Positions 11,354 through 23,000 of a stretch of DNA of 64,000 nt are shown here, in pieces. A program made the translations under genes and the position numbers. Numbering within the stretch: the first letter of the stretch is position 1; the number at the start of each line of letters is the position of its first letter. The notes beneath the pieces were generated by a model. The model was given only the letters and a program-made list of their open reading frames with translations. It searched no databases and was not told the DNA's origin. This stretch comes from Erigeron canadensis (Eukaryota; Streptophyta; Magnoliopsida; Asterales; Asteraceae): assembly GCF_010389155.1 (NCBI RefSeq), contig NC_057767.1, forward strand, positions 28,863,295-28,927,294. The letters are read 5' to 3'.

Positions 11354-11362
11354 TAATATCTA

Positions 11363-12077
11363 GAACTAATTGCATTTTTGGTCCCTATGGTATTACACTT
11401 TTTTGCAAAATGGTCCAAACTTTTGAAAAGTCGCAATTTTAGTGCCAAAAGTGTGACTTTTTCGCAAAAATGGTCCAAAAGAAAACTTCCGTCTAATTTC
11501 TTCCGTTAGTGTGGTCATGTGCCTCTCACATGATGGGCAATCTCGTCTTATTACACATACAAGGACCAATTTTGCAACTAATGCAATCTTTATTCTTTTG
11601 TTTTTCTTTTTTATTTATGTTCTTTTGTTTCACAAACATCTTCTTCCCCAAACACATTCAACCATCAACCAGCACCTTTTCTTCTAAAAAGAATCTCAAA
11701 TCTCAAGTAGTAGTCAAACCCTAAATTTCAAATCTAAACAAATAATACTTAAACCCCTGATGTGAACTACTACCTTTGCAATCAAAACAAAGTGCTACAT
11801 TTAATTAGCATATATATAAATCAGATATATAGATCTAGATCTGTATATATAGATCTCTATATATATAAGATCTGTATTTATATATAGATCTCTACACTTC
11901 GGCCGGAGAAAATCACCACCACACTTCGGTCGATATTTCCTATCTACACCATCACTATATATATATATATATATATATATGTATCTACATTTAAAACCCG
12001 CCAGATCATGAAAAAGAAAATAATTGTGATGTTTAAAGATGGGTAAAAAAACCCTTGGCCGGACATACATGAACAAG

Positions 12078-12115
<38 letters not shown>

Positions 12116-12783
12116 TTGAACAGCAGCCGTTGACCGAGATTGATGTTATGGGTGGTGTGGTGAGTGGGTAAGGTAATGTTATGGGTGGTGGGTAGGGGCC
12201 GACGGAGGTTTTGATGGCTAAAGGATGTCAACTAGGGAGGGTCTGACGGTGGTGTGGGTGTGATGTACGTTATGATGTAAGGTGTTGTGATGGCTGGAGG
12301 GGGTTACGGTGGTGCGGATTTGATGTACGGTGGTGTTGGTTAAAGTCCGGTGGGTGGTTTTTCGAAGGGGAGTAAGCACTGGTTTTTTTAGATATTGTGG
12401 AGCAGTGGAGTTGGTGGGCTGATGCTTTCGAGTTGGTGGTGTGTTTGATGTCTAGTGAGTGGTTTTACTGGTGAAGGTGGCCGGAAATAGTTAGTCACAA
12501 AAGTACAAATGGTCACTGAAAAGTAAACAAAATAGGAGAAAGAGATCGAGTAAAGAGATAGAGAGAGAGAGTAAAGAACGGTCTTGTTTATATAAATCGA
12601 CAATTTTACCCCTCACATGACACGCACATGACCACACTAACGGAAGAAATTAGACGGAAGTTATCTTTTGGACCATTTTTGCAAAAAAGTTACACTTTTG
12701 GCACCAAAATTGCGACTTTTCAAAAGTTTGAACCATTCTTGCAAAAAGTGTAATACCATAGAGACCAAAAATGCAATTAGTTC
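11363..12783. mobile_element. Mutator-like non-autonomous element with perfect 9-bp TSD
   Basis: Terminal inverted repeats of about 170 bp begin GAACTAATTGCATTTTTGGT and end in its inverse (ACCAAAAATGCAATTAGTTC). Both sides are flanked by TAATATCTA (11354-11362 and 12784-12792), a perfect 9-bp duplication, as expected for Mutator-like elements. The inner 1.1 kb has (AT)n, (GA)n and short poly-Y/S open frames but no recognised captured gene or MURA transposase. Confidence 0.9.
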
Positions 12784-12865
12784 TAATATCTATATGTATA
12801 TCTATAATCTATATGTATATCTATATCTATAATCTATAATACTATATACTCGTAATATAGATCTA

Positions 12866-13099
12866 TACCGACTGGGTTGGATCGGTGGTTGGAGCTCTTG
12901 TCTCTGGAAACAGAGGTCATGGTTTCATCCTCATGCCCAGCAAGGCTGGAGGTCCTTTTTCACCTTTAGTAGAACCTGGAAGCAGTTCCTCTACCTTTGG
13001 TAGGGGTAAGGCTGTCTACATATCAACCTCTCCATACACCGTCAAAGACAGGGACCCAAAACCTGTGGAAGACGGCATTGGGAGTTACTTTACTATATA
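12866..13099 (+). mobile_element. tRNA-derived SINE, family 1, copy 1
   Basis: Near the 5' end TTGGATCGGTGG fits a pol III A box and GGTCATGGTTTCATCCTC fits a diverged B box at the right spacing. The 3' half (ggtaaggctgtctacat, accgtcaaagacagggaccc, gaagacggcattgggagttac) matches the copy at 31285-31533 on the other strand. The 71-codon open frame here is not a protein gene. Confidence 0.75.
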
Positions 13100-16000
13100 A
13101 TAGAGAACCCCTATTTTCAATTCTCAATTAACTAATTAAATCGCCTAAAATACACCTCTTTTTATAAGTAATTACTTTTTTAACCCCAACCCTCTCCAAT
13201 CACCATCTCTACAACCACCACAGACCACTATCTATAACCACCTCCCGCAATCGTCGTTGCCAACCACCGCCGTCTACAACTAGCTCCAACCACCCCCGTC
13301 GTCTCCACCACCGCCACCGTTACATACTCCAACCACCACCCGTTGCCGCCACCAATTTCTGCCGCCAACTCTGCCTCTAGCGCTGCTCACCACCACCACC
13401 CGTCAGAGCCACCGCCACCATTACATCACCACCACCACCCGAAAATTCATGAATCTCACCGGAAAACTTAAATCTACGATTCCTCCTCCATTTCTTCTAA
13501 TTGGAACTCGAAATTGTCACTAAAATGCTCAGGGAACAAAATGCGCACAAACCCTTGCCAAAATTAAAACCGATTCAAGGTTCGTCAGGAAATTCGAAAA
13601 CTCGCCGGAAAAGTGAAAAACGTGATTTCTCTTTCGCTTTTTCGAATTAAGACATGAAACCCATTGCAATCGCATCGAAATTCAATCGCAAACAAAACCC
13701 TAGCCTACTGTTCTGTTTTTAACCACCGGTCAATGACAGTCAACGATAATCAACGCGGTCAACGGATGAAAAAAGGTCAAATAAGTGAGGACCTGGTCTA
13801 TCGTTACCAGATCTCAAATTTCACCTTTCTATGGTAGCGGGTCATGATGTTTAGGTGGTGCAGGTGGTGATGTACGGCGGTGGTCACCAGGGACGAAGCC
13901 AGAAATTTTTTTGTGAGGGGGCAAATTTAAAAGTCTTTTATTATATTTATTAGAGTCATCTTTGAGTGGAAAAAAAATTTTAAACAAAAATTAACTCTCA
14001 CCAGAGAATTAGAAAAAATGGACCATTAAAATAATTTCGTCTAGGTGTCAGTTATGAGAACATCTATCTTTAACTTGAACATTGGTCTTTGCAATTTTAG
14101 AGCATGTGATAATAGAGGAGTTACGTTATATTAAACAACATAAATAAGTACATCGAAATCAATGATTTACAATTTAGCCTTTACATAAATTTTGACCCGA
14201 CTATTATGATTATTATTATATAATAACTTGAAAATAAAATAACATTTTCACATACAACTATACTATTTATCAATGTATGATACAGTTACCCAAACAAATA
14301 AAACACTTTCTTCAACTTTGTTAAAAATCAAAATAACTGGAGATTTTTACTTTACCAATAGAAGATTTTATGTCAAAACTAATGCTTTCAACATAAGTAA
14401 CATACTTTCAAAGATGAGGCTTATGGCAACGATGATGATATTTGTATGTATAATGTATTTTCTGTTTATTATTATTATTTAGGAACAAAACTACAAATAT
14501 ATCTTTAAAAAATTACATTGTACCAAAATTGGAAACAAACGGAGTTTTAGCAATTTTAAACCTTGCGGGAGAATGGAAACAACTAGATCGAAAGAGTAAT
14601 GGAAAACTTACTTTAGTTATACTTCTTTGTATGACGGAAACGACGGAGAGATAGGAAAGGTGTATGTGTTTACTTCATTATGTATGCTTCTGTGAATCTG
14701 TGATGAAAACGGCAGCAAGATCGAAAGTTGTATACTGTATGTAGTTTTTGTGTGTGCAGAAAAAAGAAGTAGAAAAAGTAGTGGTGGGGATGTGGTTTAA
14801 AAGTGGTTGTTGATGTGTCTCTGTCATAAATTAATGGGTATACAATTATTATTTATCTACTTCAAGCTTTTTTGGCCGTTTTCTACATTCATTCACCTAC
14901 CAATTTTCATTTTGAAGGTTGCAAATAAAGCAAACCTTTGAAGTACTACCATATCCTATGTGTTGCGACGTGTCCCAAGTTTTTTTGATTTCCTTTTCGA
15001 ACGTATATAGTTACTTTGCTAAGATGGTTAGTAGATATTCATAAAAAAAACCGTCAATAAAACACATACTTATAAATTCTCAGTAACATGTAAGAAAATT
15101 AGTTACATGTTACATGAAAAAAAATAGTTATGTTGTAGACCCGCTTAAAAGGATGGGTTATATCTAAAAAATAAATATAACTTTAGGGTATATATATATA
15201 TATATAAATGAAGAATGATTTCATTTTTCATTGAAACTGTTTAGTTAAAAGCATTAGATCGAGTTATCAATTCAAAAAAAAAATAGTCAATTTATAAACC
15301 TTTTAACAGATAAAGTCGTATTATAAACCCACCATAAGAGACAAGTTTTAAATTAATGATAATGGTTTACAACATCAGAATAGGTAATGTGACATGTCAT
15401 TGTCACATCAGCACCATCAACCAAAACATAAATTACACATATGGTTATTATATTAACAAAAAAATATTATCTAATTTTAAACATAAATAAATGAACAAAC
15501 ATAAAATTTAACAATATAAACGAGAAAATAGATAAGATTTAAAACTCATCTTTTAATCTTTGCAAACAAAAAGGTAATTTAGATATAAAATCAGAATCTT
15601 ACTGGACAAAGGACATGTATAACCGGAAAAGCAGCTAGTTAAATCTAAACCAGATTTACTAAAAGGCCGCTTATAATTAAACCAATTGACCAACTGGATA
15701 TTAGTTCAACCAATTAAAACCGGCATTTAAAATATTAAGTAGGTGTGGATGGGTCAATGACCCAGTAACTATGTTAAGGTCACATTATTTTCTTCATCAT
15801 TACTTTTGCATCATGATTTTTATCAGGTCAACAGATGACCCGGACACTCGTAAACAAAATAACAATCCAAATTAACTTGTACAAGTTATGTGAGTTGACA
15901 AACTATTCAAGTATCCACACAATCAATATGAAAATACTGGTTAAGTTCTAACACATGATAGGATGGACAATATTAATTTTTCAAAACTTATCTAGAAGTT

Positions 16001-16814
16001 AGAGTATCCATGTTTAAGCGTGGATAGTTTCATTTTTCAAAACTATTGTATATAACATTTTTCTTGAAATCAAGTATTGTGTTGTATTAAGATTGAGATG
16101 ATAGCTTGATCTTTTATTTTCAAGAAGTTTAATTTCATTTGAGGGCTTTAGGCCAACAAAATATTATGTAATAAGGTATGAATGAAAACTAAGAGCAACT
16201 ATATATTATTTTATCATGTGTCCGAATCTCATAATACTAGAGCATGTCCTACAAAGATTGTGCACGATACTAAGGTTTAGGGCTCTTTTTTTTGGTATAA
16301 TAGTATAACGAAAAGGTAAAGATTGGTGTAAATTTGATGTTGTGTAAGATATTTGTTTATTTGTTCCCCAAGTTGCTTGGGGGCTTGAGAGAATACAATT
16401 ACCTTTTAAAAAAAGGTTTTGATTTGCTTTTTTTCAATTTGGGTGAATAGATTTCTATTTCTAATTATATACACTTGTTAGAATATTAGCATCATTTTAT
16501 TTTGTTTTAAACATGGTACACGTGCAATGTGGCGGCAATGATAGAGTTGTGATGGCGGTGGCAACATTTAATAATGTAGGTAATTGATGTAAATGTGTTT
16601 GATTTACAAGGGTAGCAAAGATTTTTTATATTATAATAGAGTGATGATGTAATTTAATAATATATGACTGGTGGTGATTTAATTAAGTACGAGTAATCTA
16701 GTTAATTCGTATGTCCCATCATATTTTAAGGAAAATGATAAATTCTCATAAAAAGATACTCTAATTATTCTCATAATAATTTGATCATGAAATGTGTCTG
16801 AATCAATGAATAAA
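13100..16814. other. Long intergenic stretch, degraded repeats only
   Basis: 13190-13440 is a CCACC/CCGCC-rich low-complexity tract. 13440-13790 contains 'cgccggaaaa' and 'aaccctagcctactgttctg' pieces that look like leader or UTR debris. 13880-14100 begins with 'gggacgaagccagaaattttt', a motif seen at ends of plant repeats. 14270-14480 has a 69-codon frame with no recognisable domain. 16500-16660 has Helitron-like debris (ggtacacgtgcaatgtggc). I see no supported gene. Confidence 0.5.
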
Positions 16815-16914
16815 ATTAGTGTAACATCCCAAAACTTTTTACGTTGACAGTTAACTTGTCGTAAGTGACCGTTAGCTAATATGTGATTTATATGTGTGAT
16901 GTGCAAAATCGAGC

Positions 16915-18490
16915 TTTAAATTGATAAACTAAAATTACCAAAGAACTCACTACTACGCACTCACGGGCAGTGGACCCGATCGTTTGTAATATAGTTAAGA
17001 GGTAAGTCTGAGTTCGTTCTAAGGGACTGTGAAATGATTAGTTGCTTGCAAAATGGTTTGAAAAACATGTGTTGCTTTGAAGTTCCCCTTGACAATTAAA
17101 TAAATTGGTTTGCAAAATTATTGCATAAATTAAAAAGAAAAGTTCAGACGATATAATTAAAAGTCATCCACCTTGACTTCCCTTGACTTCAAATGTGATT
17201 GCATTTGATGAAGAACAAATTCTCTAGAGTTTAAAAGACAATCGTGACAAGATTAAACTACTCACGTGGTACCACCAACCGTGAACAAATTATCGAATCA
17301 CCTAACTACTAGTCGAATTACCAAAGCCGGTACCACCAAGACCAAGACAATTCTCCTAACAATCAGTTTTATTGACTATCAAATTACCAATTGAACCAAT
17401 GTGACAATAACGTGGTACCACCAACCGATATCAATCACGTTGACAATATTAATCCCTTCTTAAAATGATATTCACTATCATACCATGAACTAGTGATAAT
17501 TACTTATAGACAAGTAACCGTTTTAAAATCACATACACATTCAACTGGTACCACCAACGAAGAATCATATGCAACCAATATCGAAGTTAATTAATTGAAA
17601 AGAATTAAAATCATCAAGATCACGAAACAACGATAATTAAATAAACCCTTTTTGAACTAAAAATATTGCAATCACATTATCCGTCTCGTTTCATCAAGGT
17701 GGAGTTAGCCACTCATGATCAATTCAAAATAATCAATGAAATAGAAAAGAAACATGATGTACCAATTGTTTGAAGAAAATAAATTGCAAGACAATAATGT
17801 AGATACGATCTAGATGGGTGCCCGTAATATCTTCGATGAATCCGCCTAAGTGAAACACTTGATTGGAGAAGGAAGAATCCCGATAGAGCAGCTCCTACAA
17901 AGAGTTTGAATGCCTTGAAATTCGTGCCTAGGGTTTATATTTATACCCCTTCAAAGTCTGATGCAGAAACAAGTCAGGATGTGTTCTCCCGTGCACCCAC
18001 TGCGGCGCAGTGGGGCTTGACTTCTCCTCACTACGGCGCAGTGAGGTGTTGGTCGACTTTGACTTCGGCTGACTGCGGCGCAGTGGTTCGTGTGATCACC
18101 ACTGCGGCGCAGTATGATTCCACAGCCTCTTTTCTTCTTCAACAGACTGCGGCGCAGTCTTTCTGTTGCCATCCCCACTGCGGCGCAGTGGGGGGTTTTT
18201 CCATTTATTTCTGTGGATCAGGACTGCGGCGCAGTGGGATTGTGCCTTCCTACTGCGGCGCAGTCCACAGCTTGTACAGGACCAACTTGTTTCGGTCTCG
18301 ATTACTCGCTAAGCTCTACCGCCTCGTCCATTTAAATCGACTTTCATTACCATAACGTATTTCCTGGCCAATAATCAACCGAAAATGTACCAAATGAACG
18401 CGTAACCTGTTCAGAACCTGAAAACACTAACAAACACCATAAATGCGCCAAATGCATACAAAAACGACTTAAAACATCTACTAAAATGGC
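16915..18490 (-). repeat. Repeat unit nested in the LTR; related to 27290-28200
   Basis: The block 'aactcactactacgcactcacgggcagtggaccc' by parts and the following 'gtttgtaatatagttaa' match, in reverse complement, 28080-28180 (ggatccactgcccgagagtg.. tagtagttagttc). Four copies of GGTACCACCAA lie at 17268, 17329, 17414 and 17547. The GC-rich palindrome array (17999-18264) is inside. Such blocks resemble the non-coding part of LTR elements, but I can name no family. The exact ends are uncertain. Confidence 0.55.
17999..18264. repeat. Array of eight 13-bp near-palindromes ACTGCGGCGCAGT
   Basis: Copies start at 17999, 18030 (one base different, ACTAC), 18072, 18101, 18146, 18177, 18223 and 18252. 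The start-to-start spacing alternates: 31, 42, 29, 45, 31, 46, 29. The array is thus four pairs repeating every 71-77 bp. In copies 1, 2 and 6 the palindrome continues into the flank (CCC..GGG, CCTC..GAGG, CCCC..GGGG) and in copy 5 as AG..CT. Spacers are otherwise dissimilar. The 149-codon frame over it (TAAQ, CGAV and LRRS reiterations) is a reading of the palindromes and unlikely to be a protein. Confidence 0.95.
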
Positions 18491-19001
18491 CAATAATGAT
18501 GTGGGTAATGGGTATAAATTAGTCACATTAATGTGTTTCTGTGAATTAAATGATTAACGTGAGATATGTATTAAAGTGATTATAAGTGATGAAAATAAAG
18601 TTGATAATGATTGACGAAGTCATTTAGTGTTCCCGATAAGATGTAAGAGTCGTTAAGTGTCCCCGTATGTGTTAAACGAGCAATTAAGTGACGAAACGAG
18701 TTGTAAGAAAGTGCGAGGGCTTAAGTGTTAAGTTTTGAAAGTTGATTCAACAGATTTTAGGATTATATTACATTCCATAAGCCTCATAATCAGTTGATAA
18801 TCCATAGAAACTTTCACACACAAAACCCTAAGAGCCTCCTTCAAGTTTAGAGCAATTTCGAGAGTGATTTCGCATAGATTTCAATCCTTTAATCTTTTTC
18901 CAGGTAAGATATGATTTATTGATCAATTGTTGAGTCATTTGAATGGTTTTTACCCAATCAATTCGGATCTTAAGGGTTGGGTATGAAGGATTTCAATTTA
19001 A

Positions 19002-19480
19002 AGTTAATTACAGAAATCGTCCCTGTCGTGGTACCCAGCTTGCAAGTTTCATCCCTAACTTTCAAAAATTACAGTTTTAGTCTAAAAAACTTTGCTCCGT
19101 CAATAGTTTTAGTCCTGGCCATCGACCTCCGTTTAAAACCAAGTCACGTGATTCACACGTGATGGGTAATCTCGTAAATTGGCTTAATAATACCAGAGTT
19201 AATTACAGAAATCGTCCATGTCGTGGTACCCAGCTTGCAGGTTTCATCCCTAACTTTCAAAAATTACAGTTTTAGTCCAAAAAACTTTACTCCATCAACA
19301 GTTTTAGTCCTGGCCATAAACGTCCGTTTAAAACCAAGTCACGTGATTCACACATGATGGGTAATCTCGTAAATTGGCTTAATATTACCTAGAGTTAATT
19401 ACATAAATTGTCCCTGTTGTAGACGGTCACTTGCAATTTTCATTCCCTAACTTTCAAAATTTACAGTTTTGGTCCAATAC
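19002..19480. repeat. 196-bp tandem repeat, 2.4 copies, Mutator-TIR-like
   Basis: Units start at 19002, 19197 and 19393 with agttaattacagaaatcgtc. Each full unit runs through 'aattacagttttagtc', 'ccgtttaaaaccaagtcacg' and 'gatgggtaatctcgtaaatt'. The layout (no-coding 'let it be ... cgtccctg' start, then 'cacatgatgggcaatctcg') parallels the TIR of the Mutator-like element at 11363, so these look like tandemly joined element ends. The third copy is partial and more diverged. Confidence 0.8.
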
Positions 19481-20249
19481 TTAGACTTCCTATAGCCTAT
19501 ATTTCGGCTACATTATTTACGTTTATGTTACATGTAATAATGAATGGCATTTATGTTTGTGTCAAGACTTGGATTTCATTTATATTGTTTTGATGATGCA
19601 CGTTAGTAACAGCATTTTATAAAGGTACCATCCGGTTACATATGGAGAAATTTTAATGTGATCCTTTTCCGCTACGTTTTAAAAGCCGTTTGGCAAAAGT
19701 TTTTTTTTTGAAGTTGAGGTTTTAAAATGACGGGTGTTATAATTAGGAAAGGGAATAAGTTGATGACATATATTATATTTCAAGATTATTAAAAGGATTA
19801 ATAGGCTAGTTTGTAAGAGGATATATGATCTCATTTTTTCAAAACGAAAAGAATTTTTTTAAGGTTATACAGATGCTTGGAAATTTGGATGCTTAACACT
19901 CTGTTTGCTATTATTTTCACACTCATTATATAGTGCCGATAATTTATTATTGTTGTTTTCTCAGTCGAATCATTTAGACCATTTTTAACCTATCAAACGG
20001 AAACTCAGTTTATTGATGACACATTAGCAATACACCGACTCATCACACTATATCAGTTTTACCATTATCTCCTACATTGAACTCTTAGTTTATTGATGTC
20101 ATATCATAATTTATATTATTATTATACTAAAAACACATTATATCAAATAAAAAAACATAATGTAACAAACTAAAAAACACGTTTCACTAATAATAACAAA
20201 AGAATAAACTAAAACACAAAAACATCAAATTAAATAGAACTGAAATTAC

Positions 20250-20505
20250 AACGGTTCATTGTACTAATAAGTTGCAAATTGTTAAGTTAAATAAAATGTC
20301 AAGTAGTTGGAAATGATAAAATTGAATACGCAACTATTCATTGTACTTTTTAAGTTGCACATTGTTAGAGTGAAAATTAAATGTTGAGTAGTTGAGAAAT
20401 AAATAAAATCGAATTCGTTGTTGTTTATTGTACTTCAAGTTGCAGATTGTTATGGTGAAAATTAAATGTCGAGTAGTTGAGAAATAAACATATACATTAA
20501 CTAAA
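20250..20505. repeat. Approx. 85-bp tandem repeat, three copies
   Basis: 'ttcattgtac..aagttgca.attgtta' restarts at about 20255, 20337 and 20424, each followed by 'aaaat-gt.gagtagttgagaaat'. Spacing is 82-87 bp. AT-rich, non-coding. Confidence 0.8.
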
Positions 20506-20813
20506 AAAATAAATACATGAAAAAAACATTAAAATACAATAGACAAATATATTTTTTACTCCTATTTTTTAAAAAGTTAATTATCTCATTGATTGTTGAT
20601 CTACTTTGTTATATCAAACACATTTCTAATCGATAACAAATCCTTAGAGGATGTAAATAATAAAGTTTCGTAAGTATACATATTGCAATTAGACATCATG
20701 TTCATATAATAAAGGCGGTTTGAAGTTGAACTTTGAAATTGAGGAATGTAAAATTTGGAATTATAAACGGAACACGTGCACTGTTATGTTGATTAGGACT
20801 TAGAGTTACTTTA

Positions 20814-21826
20814 GATGTTGGAAATGGATCACTCAATTCATTTTTTACACCTCACTTCTAACGACTCATTTGATGTCATCTCACCCGCACTCAATTAAAT
20901 TTTGTTGTCATCTGACCACTCACTTCATCACTCACTACAATTTTCATTCTATTTTTAAACATTAAAACTTCTTTAAATTAAAACATTACATAATCAAAAA
21001 AACATCCATAATAATTATAAAACACATAATACTAAAACAATTACATTATATTAAAATACATTATACTAACACTCGGAATAGTCCGAGTCCTCAGTACTAT
21101 TGTCATCGTTTCGATGAATGTATCGGTAGGGTTTAGATGACCCGACAGCATCGCCAGGTTGAGGAGATATGTACCCATCCCCTGGATCCATATGATAATC
21201 TACATACCACCACCGACCCTGCCTTGCCAGAATACCTCGTGGTCTAGTATGGCTGTCAACGTCGAAGATGAGGCTGTAAGCTGGAAAATAACTTGATCCA
21301 GCCAATATATCGAACTTCTGTCGAATATATATACAACATACCCATTTTCGGCGGAGTTGCGAATCCGACCTATAAGCCGCCTTGTTGTCAGTTACGCTTT
21401 GAATCACATTGTTTACTTCGGATCTGCATCTGTTGTCGTTGAGAATGTGGTTTTGCATTGCCATTTTAGCATCCCAAAAGGTCATTGAATTGTTGTTCGC
21501 CATGATTTGAAGTATGGAAAGAAAGATGTAAGTAATTTGATGGATAGTGAAGATGTGTGTAAAATATGATATGTGTTTGTGTAAAATTTGACATGTGTTA
21601 TGTGTAAATATATATAGGGAAGGAAAGAAAGGTTAAAAAAAATAATAATTCCAAACGGCTAGTCAAATGGACCGTTGGAAGCCTCAGAATCGTTGGCCGC
21701 ACAAGTTCAGCAGCGTGGTCTGACCACGCAAACGCATACCACCACGCGTGGTGGGACGTTGGCGGCGGTGTTCCATCGTGGTGCCACGCCTACCACGCAC
21801 CCGTAATCCGTCCATTGCTAACACTC
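20814..21826. mobile_element. PIF/Harbinger-like element, 1013 bp, TTA duplication
   Basis: Left end GATGTTGGAAATGGA and the reverse of the right end GAGTGTTAGCAATGGA pair with one indel. Both are flanked by TTA (20811-20813 and 21827-21829), the PIF/Harbinger duplication. The inside has one good open frame on the minus strand (21066-21503) with a plausible promoter side toward 21600 (tatatatagggaaggaaag) and an AT-rich 3' side. Confidence 0.85.
21066..21503 (-). CDS. Internal ORF of PIF-like element, 145 aa, unknown function
   Basis: Starts ATG at 21503 (MANNNSMTFWDAKMAMQNHI) and ends at 21066. The N-terminal half is basic and helical in look (NRCRSEVNNVIQSVTDNKAA, SQLRRKWVC). The C-terminal half is Gly/Pro/Asp-rich and ends in an acidic tail (DDNSTEDSDYSEC). 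I do not see the DDE triad of a HARBI1-type transposase nor a clear SANT/Myb-like second protein. It may be a shortened relic of one of them or a captured gene. The single uninterrupted frame inside an element with a matching target duplication suggests fairly recent activity. Confidence 0.5.
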   Translation of the reverse strand: MANNNSMTFWDAKMAMQNHILNDNRCRSEVNNVIQSVTDNKAAYRSDSQLRRKWVCCIYIRQKFDILAGSSYFPAYSLIFDVDSHTRPRGILARQGRWWYVDYHMDPGDGYISPQPGDAVGSSKPYRYIHRNDDNSTEDSDYSEC

Positions 21827-21829
21827 TTA

Positions 21830-22520
21830 TAGGACAATGACGACGGAATAAAAAGATTGTCACCAGAAAGCTTGTGAACACTTAAAAAGTTAAAAGAGAT
21901 CAAAGTGCCACCCATAAAGCCCATCATCCACTACTTTTGACCTCAAAGCCTCACATTGACTATTATGTAGTCACTACATTGACTATCATATCCTCATCTT
22001 CACTCAATCATTCTCTAGTTAAAGATCGAATATATTTCATGTTTCTTTCCATTCAAAGCAAACTATATACCGGTCAATATATATATATATCCCGTTTACA
22101 TATGCAAAAACTATATATATCACGCACAAGATTAGGTTGATACTTTATATATATAAAAGTATAATTTTATACTTTGTAAAACTATAATTTGATTAGGTTG
22201 ATCGAGAACAATATGTACTTGCAAGTACTCACTTGTAACATTCCACACAAACAAACATGAAATGAAATACTTTGATGTCTCACGCACCCAGTTATATTGC
22301 TAAATTGATTTAGAGGAGTTCTCAACATACATATCAATGCTATGACCCTTTGATGTGGCCACCCGTCCACCATGCTAAGCTTAGAAAGGACCATACTGGA
22401 TTGCAGGCGCGATGAACTAATCGACCACGGTGGCCACCTGACAGCTAGACTCAGATATTACATATATTTAACCTTTAACGATTATTGACCAATAACCACG
22501 TACTTAGACAACAATCAATA
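21830..22520. other. Intergenic, no gene seen
   Basis: AT-rich with a small TA microsatellite near 22078. No coding support. Confidence 0.4.
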
Positions 22521-22636
22521 GACGGGTCGGGTGAAGGCAAAAACCAAAAAAGTGTGAAGGAACCGCTCGAACCCGACCCGAACCTTCACGGGCCGGGTCG
22601 CGGGTCGGGCCGGGTTTCGACCCGTGCTCATCCCTA
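22521..22636. mobile_element. Truncated hAT-like terminal region
   Basis: A dense run of GGGTCGGG/CCCGACCC motifs ends in CGTGCTCATCCCTA, whose reverse TAGGGATGAGCACG is a typical plant hAT terminus. The other end is absent: it stops at 22521, so this is a deleted remnant. Confidence 0.5.
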
Positions 22637-23000
22637 GACTATATATGTAATTGATTGTAGATGTTAAAAGGGCAGAGAATTGAACGTGCAAGGTTACAAT
22701 TAGTTTGCGCCCCGTGTTCCTGCTTATGTAATTGTCTATGAAAATTGATAAATGGGACCTAGGGTTAGTGTTCAACGATTCACGTTTATGACAAAAGGTA
22801 TAAAAAAGTAGTAGTAAAAAACTAATAAGGAATTCCGTGGTCAATCTTTGTTGGCAACTTAGGTGATTTCGTTGAGGATCAATCTATCATACTGGATGTG
22901 CAATCTAGTAACTTAGCAAGTGATTACAAAATAAAGTTAAGGAAATAATTACATAGTGTTAATCAATGACTCTGGTTACTTCCAAGTATCCACCTGCTGC

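Larger units (their letters stand above)
16820..19741 (+). mobile_element. LTR-retrotransposon LTR (solo), 2.9 kb, with nested insertions
   Basis: Begins TGTAACATCCCAAAA and ends CGGGTGTTATA, the TG-start and inverted-terminal form usual for plant Ty3/gypsy LTRs. It is flanked on both sides by ATTAG (16815-16819 and 19742-19746), a perfect 5-bp duplication. No PBS, gag or pol lies inside, so it is best read as a solo LTR. The length is inflated by insertions: a repeat unit at about 16915-18490 and tandem copies at 19002-19480. The part at 18800-18990 (acaaaaccctaagagcctcc, with nearby leader-like sequence) fits an LTR R/U5 zone. Confidence 0.75.

Noticed and set aside
11801..12231. Two minus-strand ORFs with poly-Y/S
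   Set aside because: Arise from (TA)n and (GA)n inside a Mutator-like element.
12885..13100. 71-codon ORF (MVGALVSGNRGHGF)
   Set aside because: Lies wholly inside a SINE.
17999..18264. CRISPR-like array
   Set aside because: Repeats are only 13 bp and near-palindromic, spacing alternates, and this is plant nuclear DNA with no cas genes.
17906..18355. 149-codon ORF as a protein gene
   Set aside because: It only reads the palindrome array in shifting frames (TAAQ, CGAV, LRRS); no domain, no promoter or intron context.
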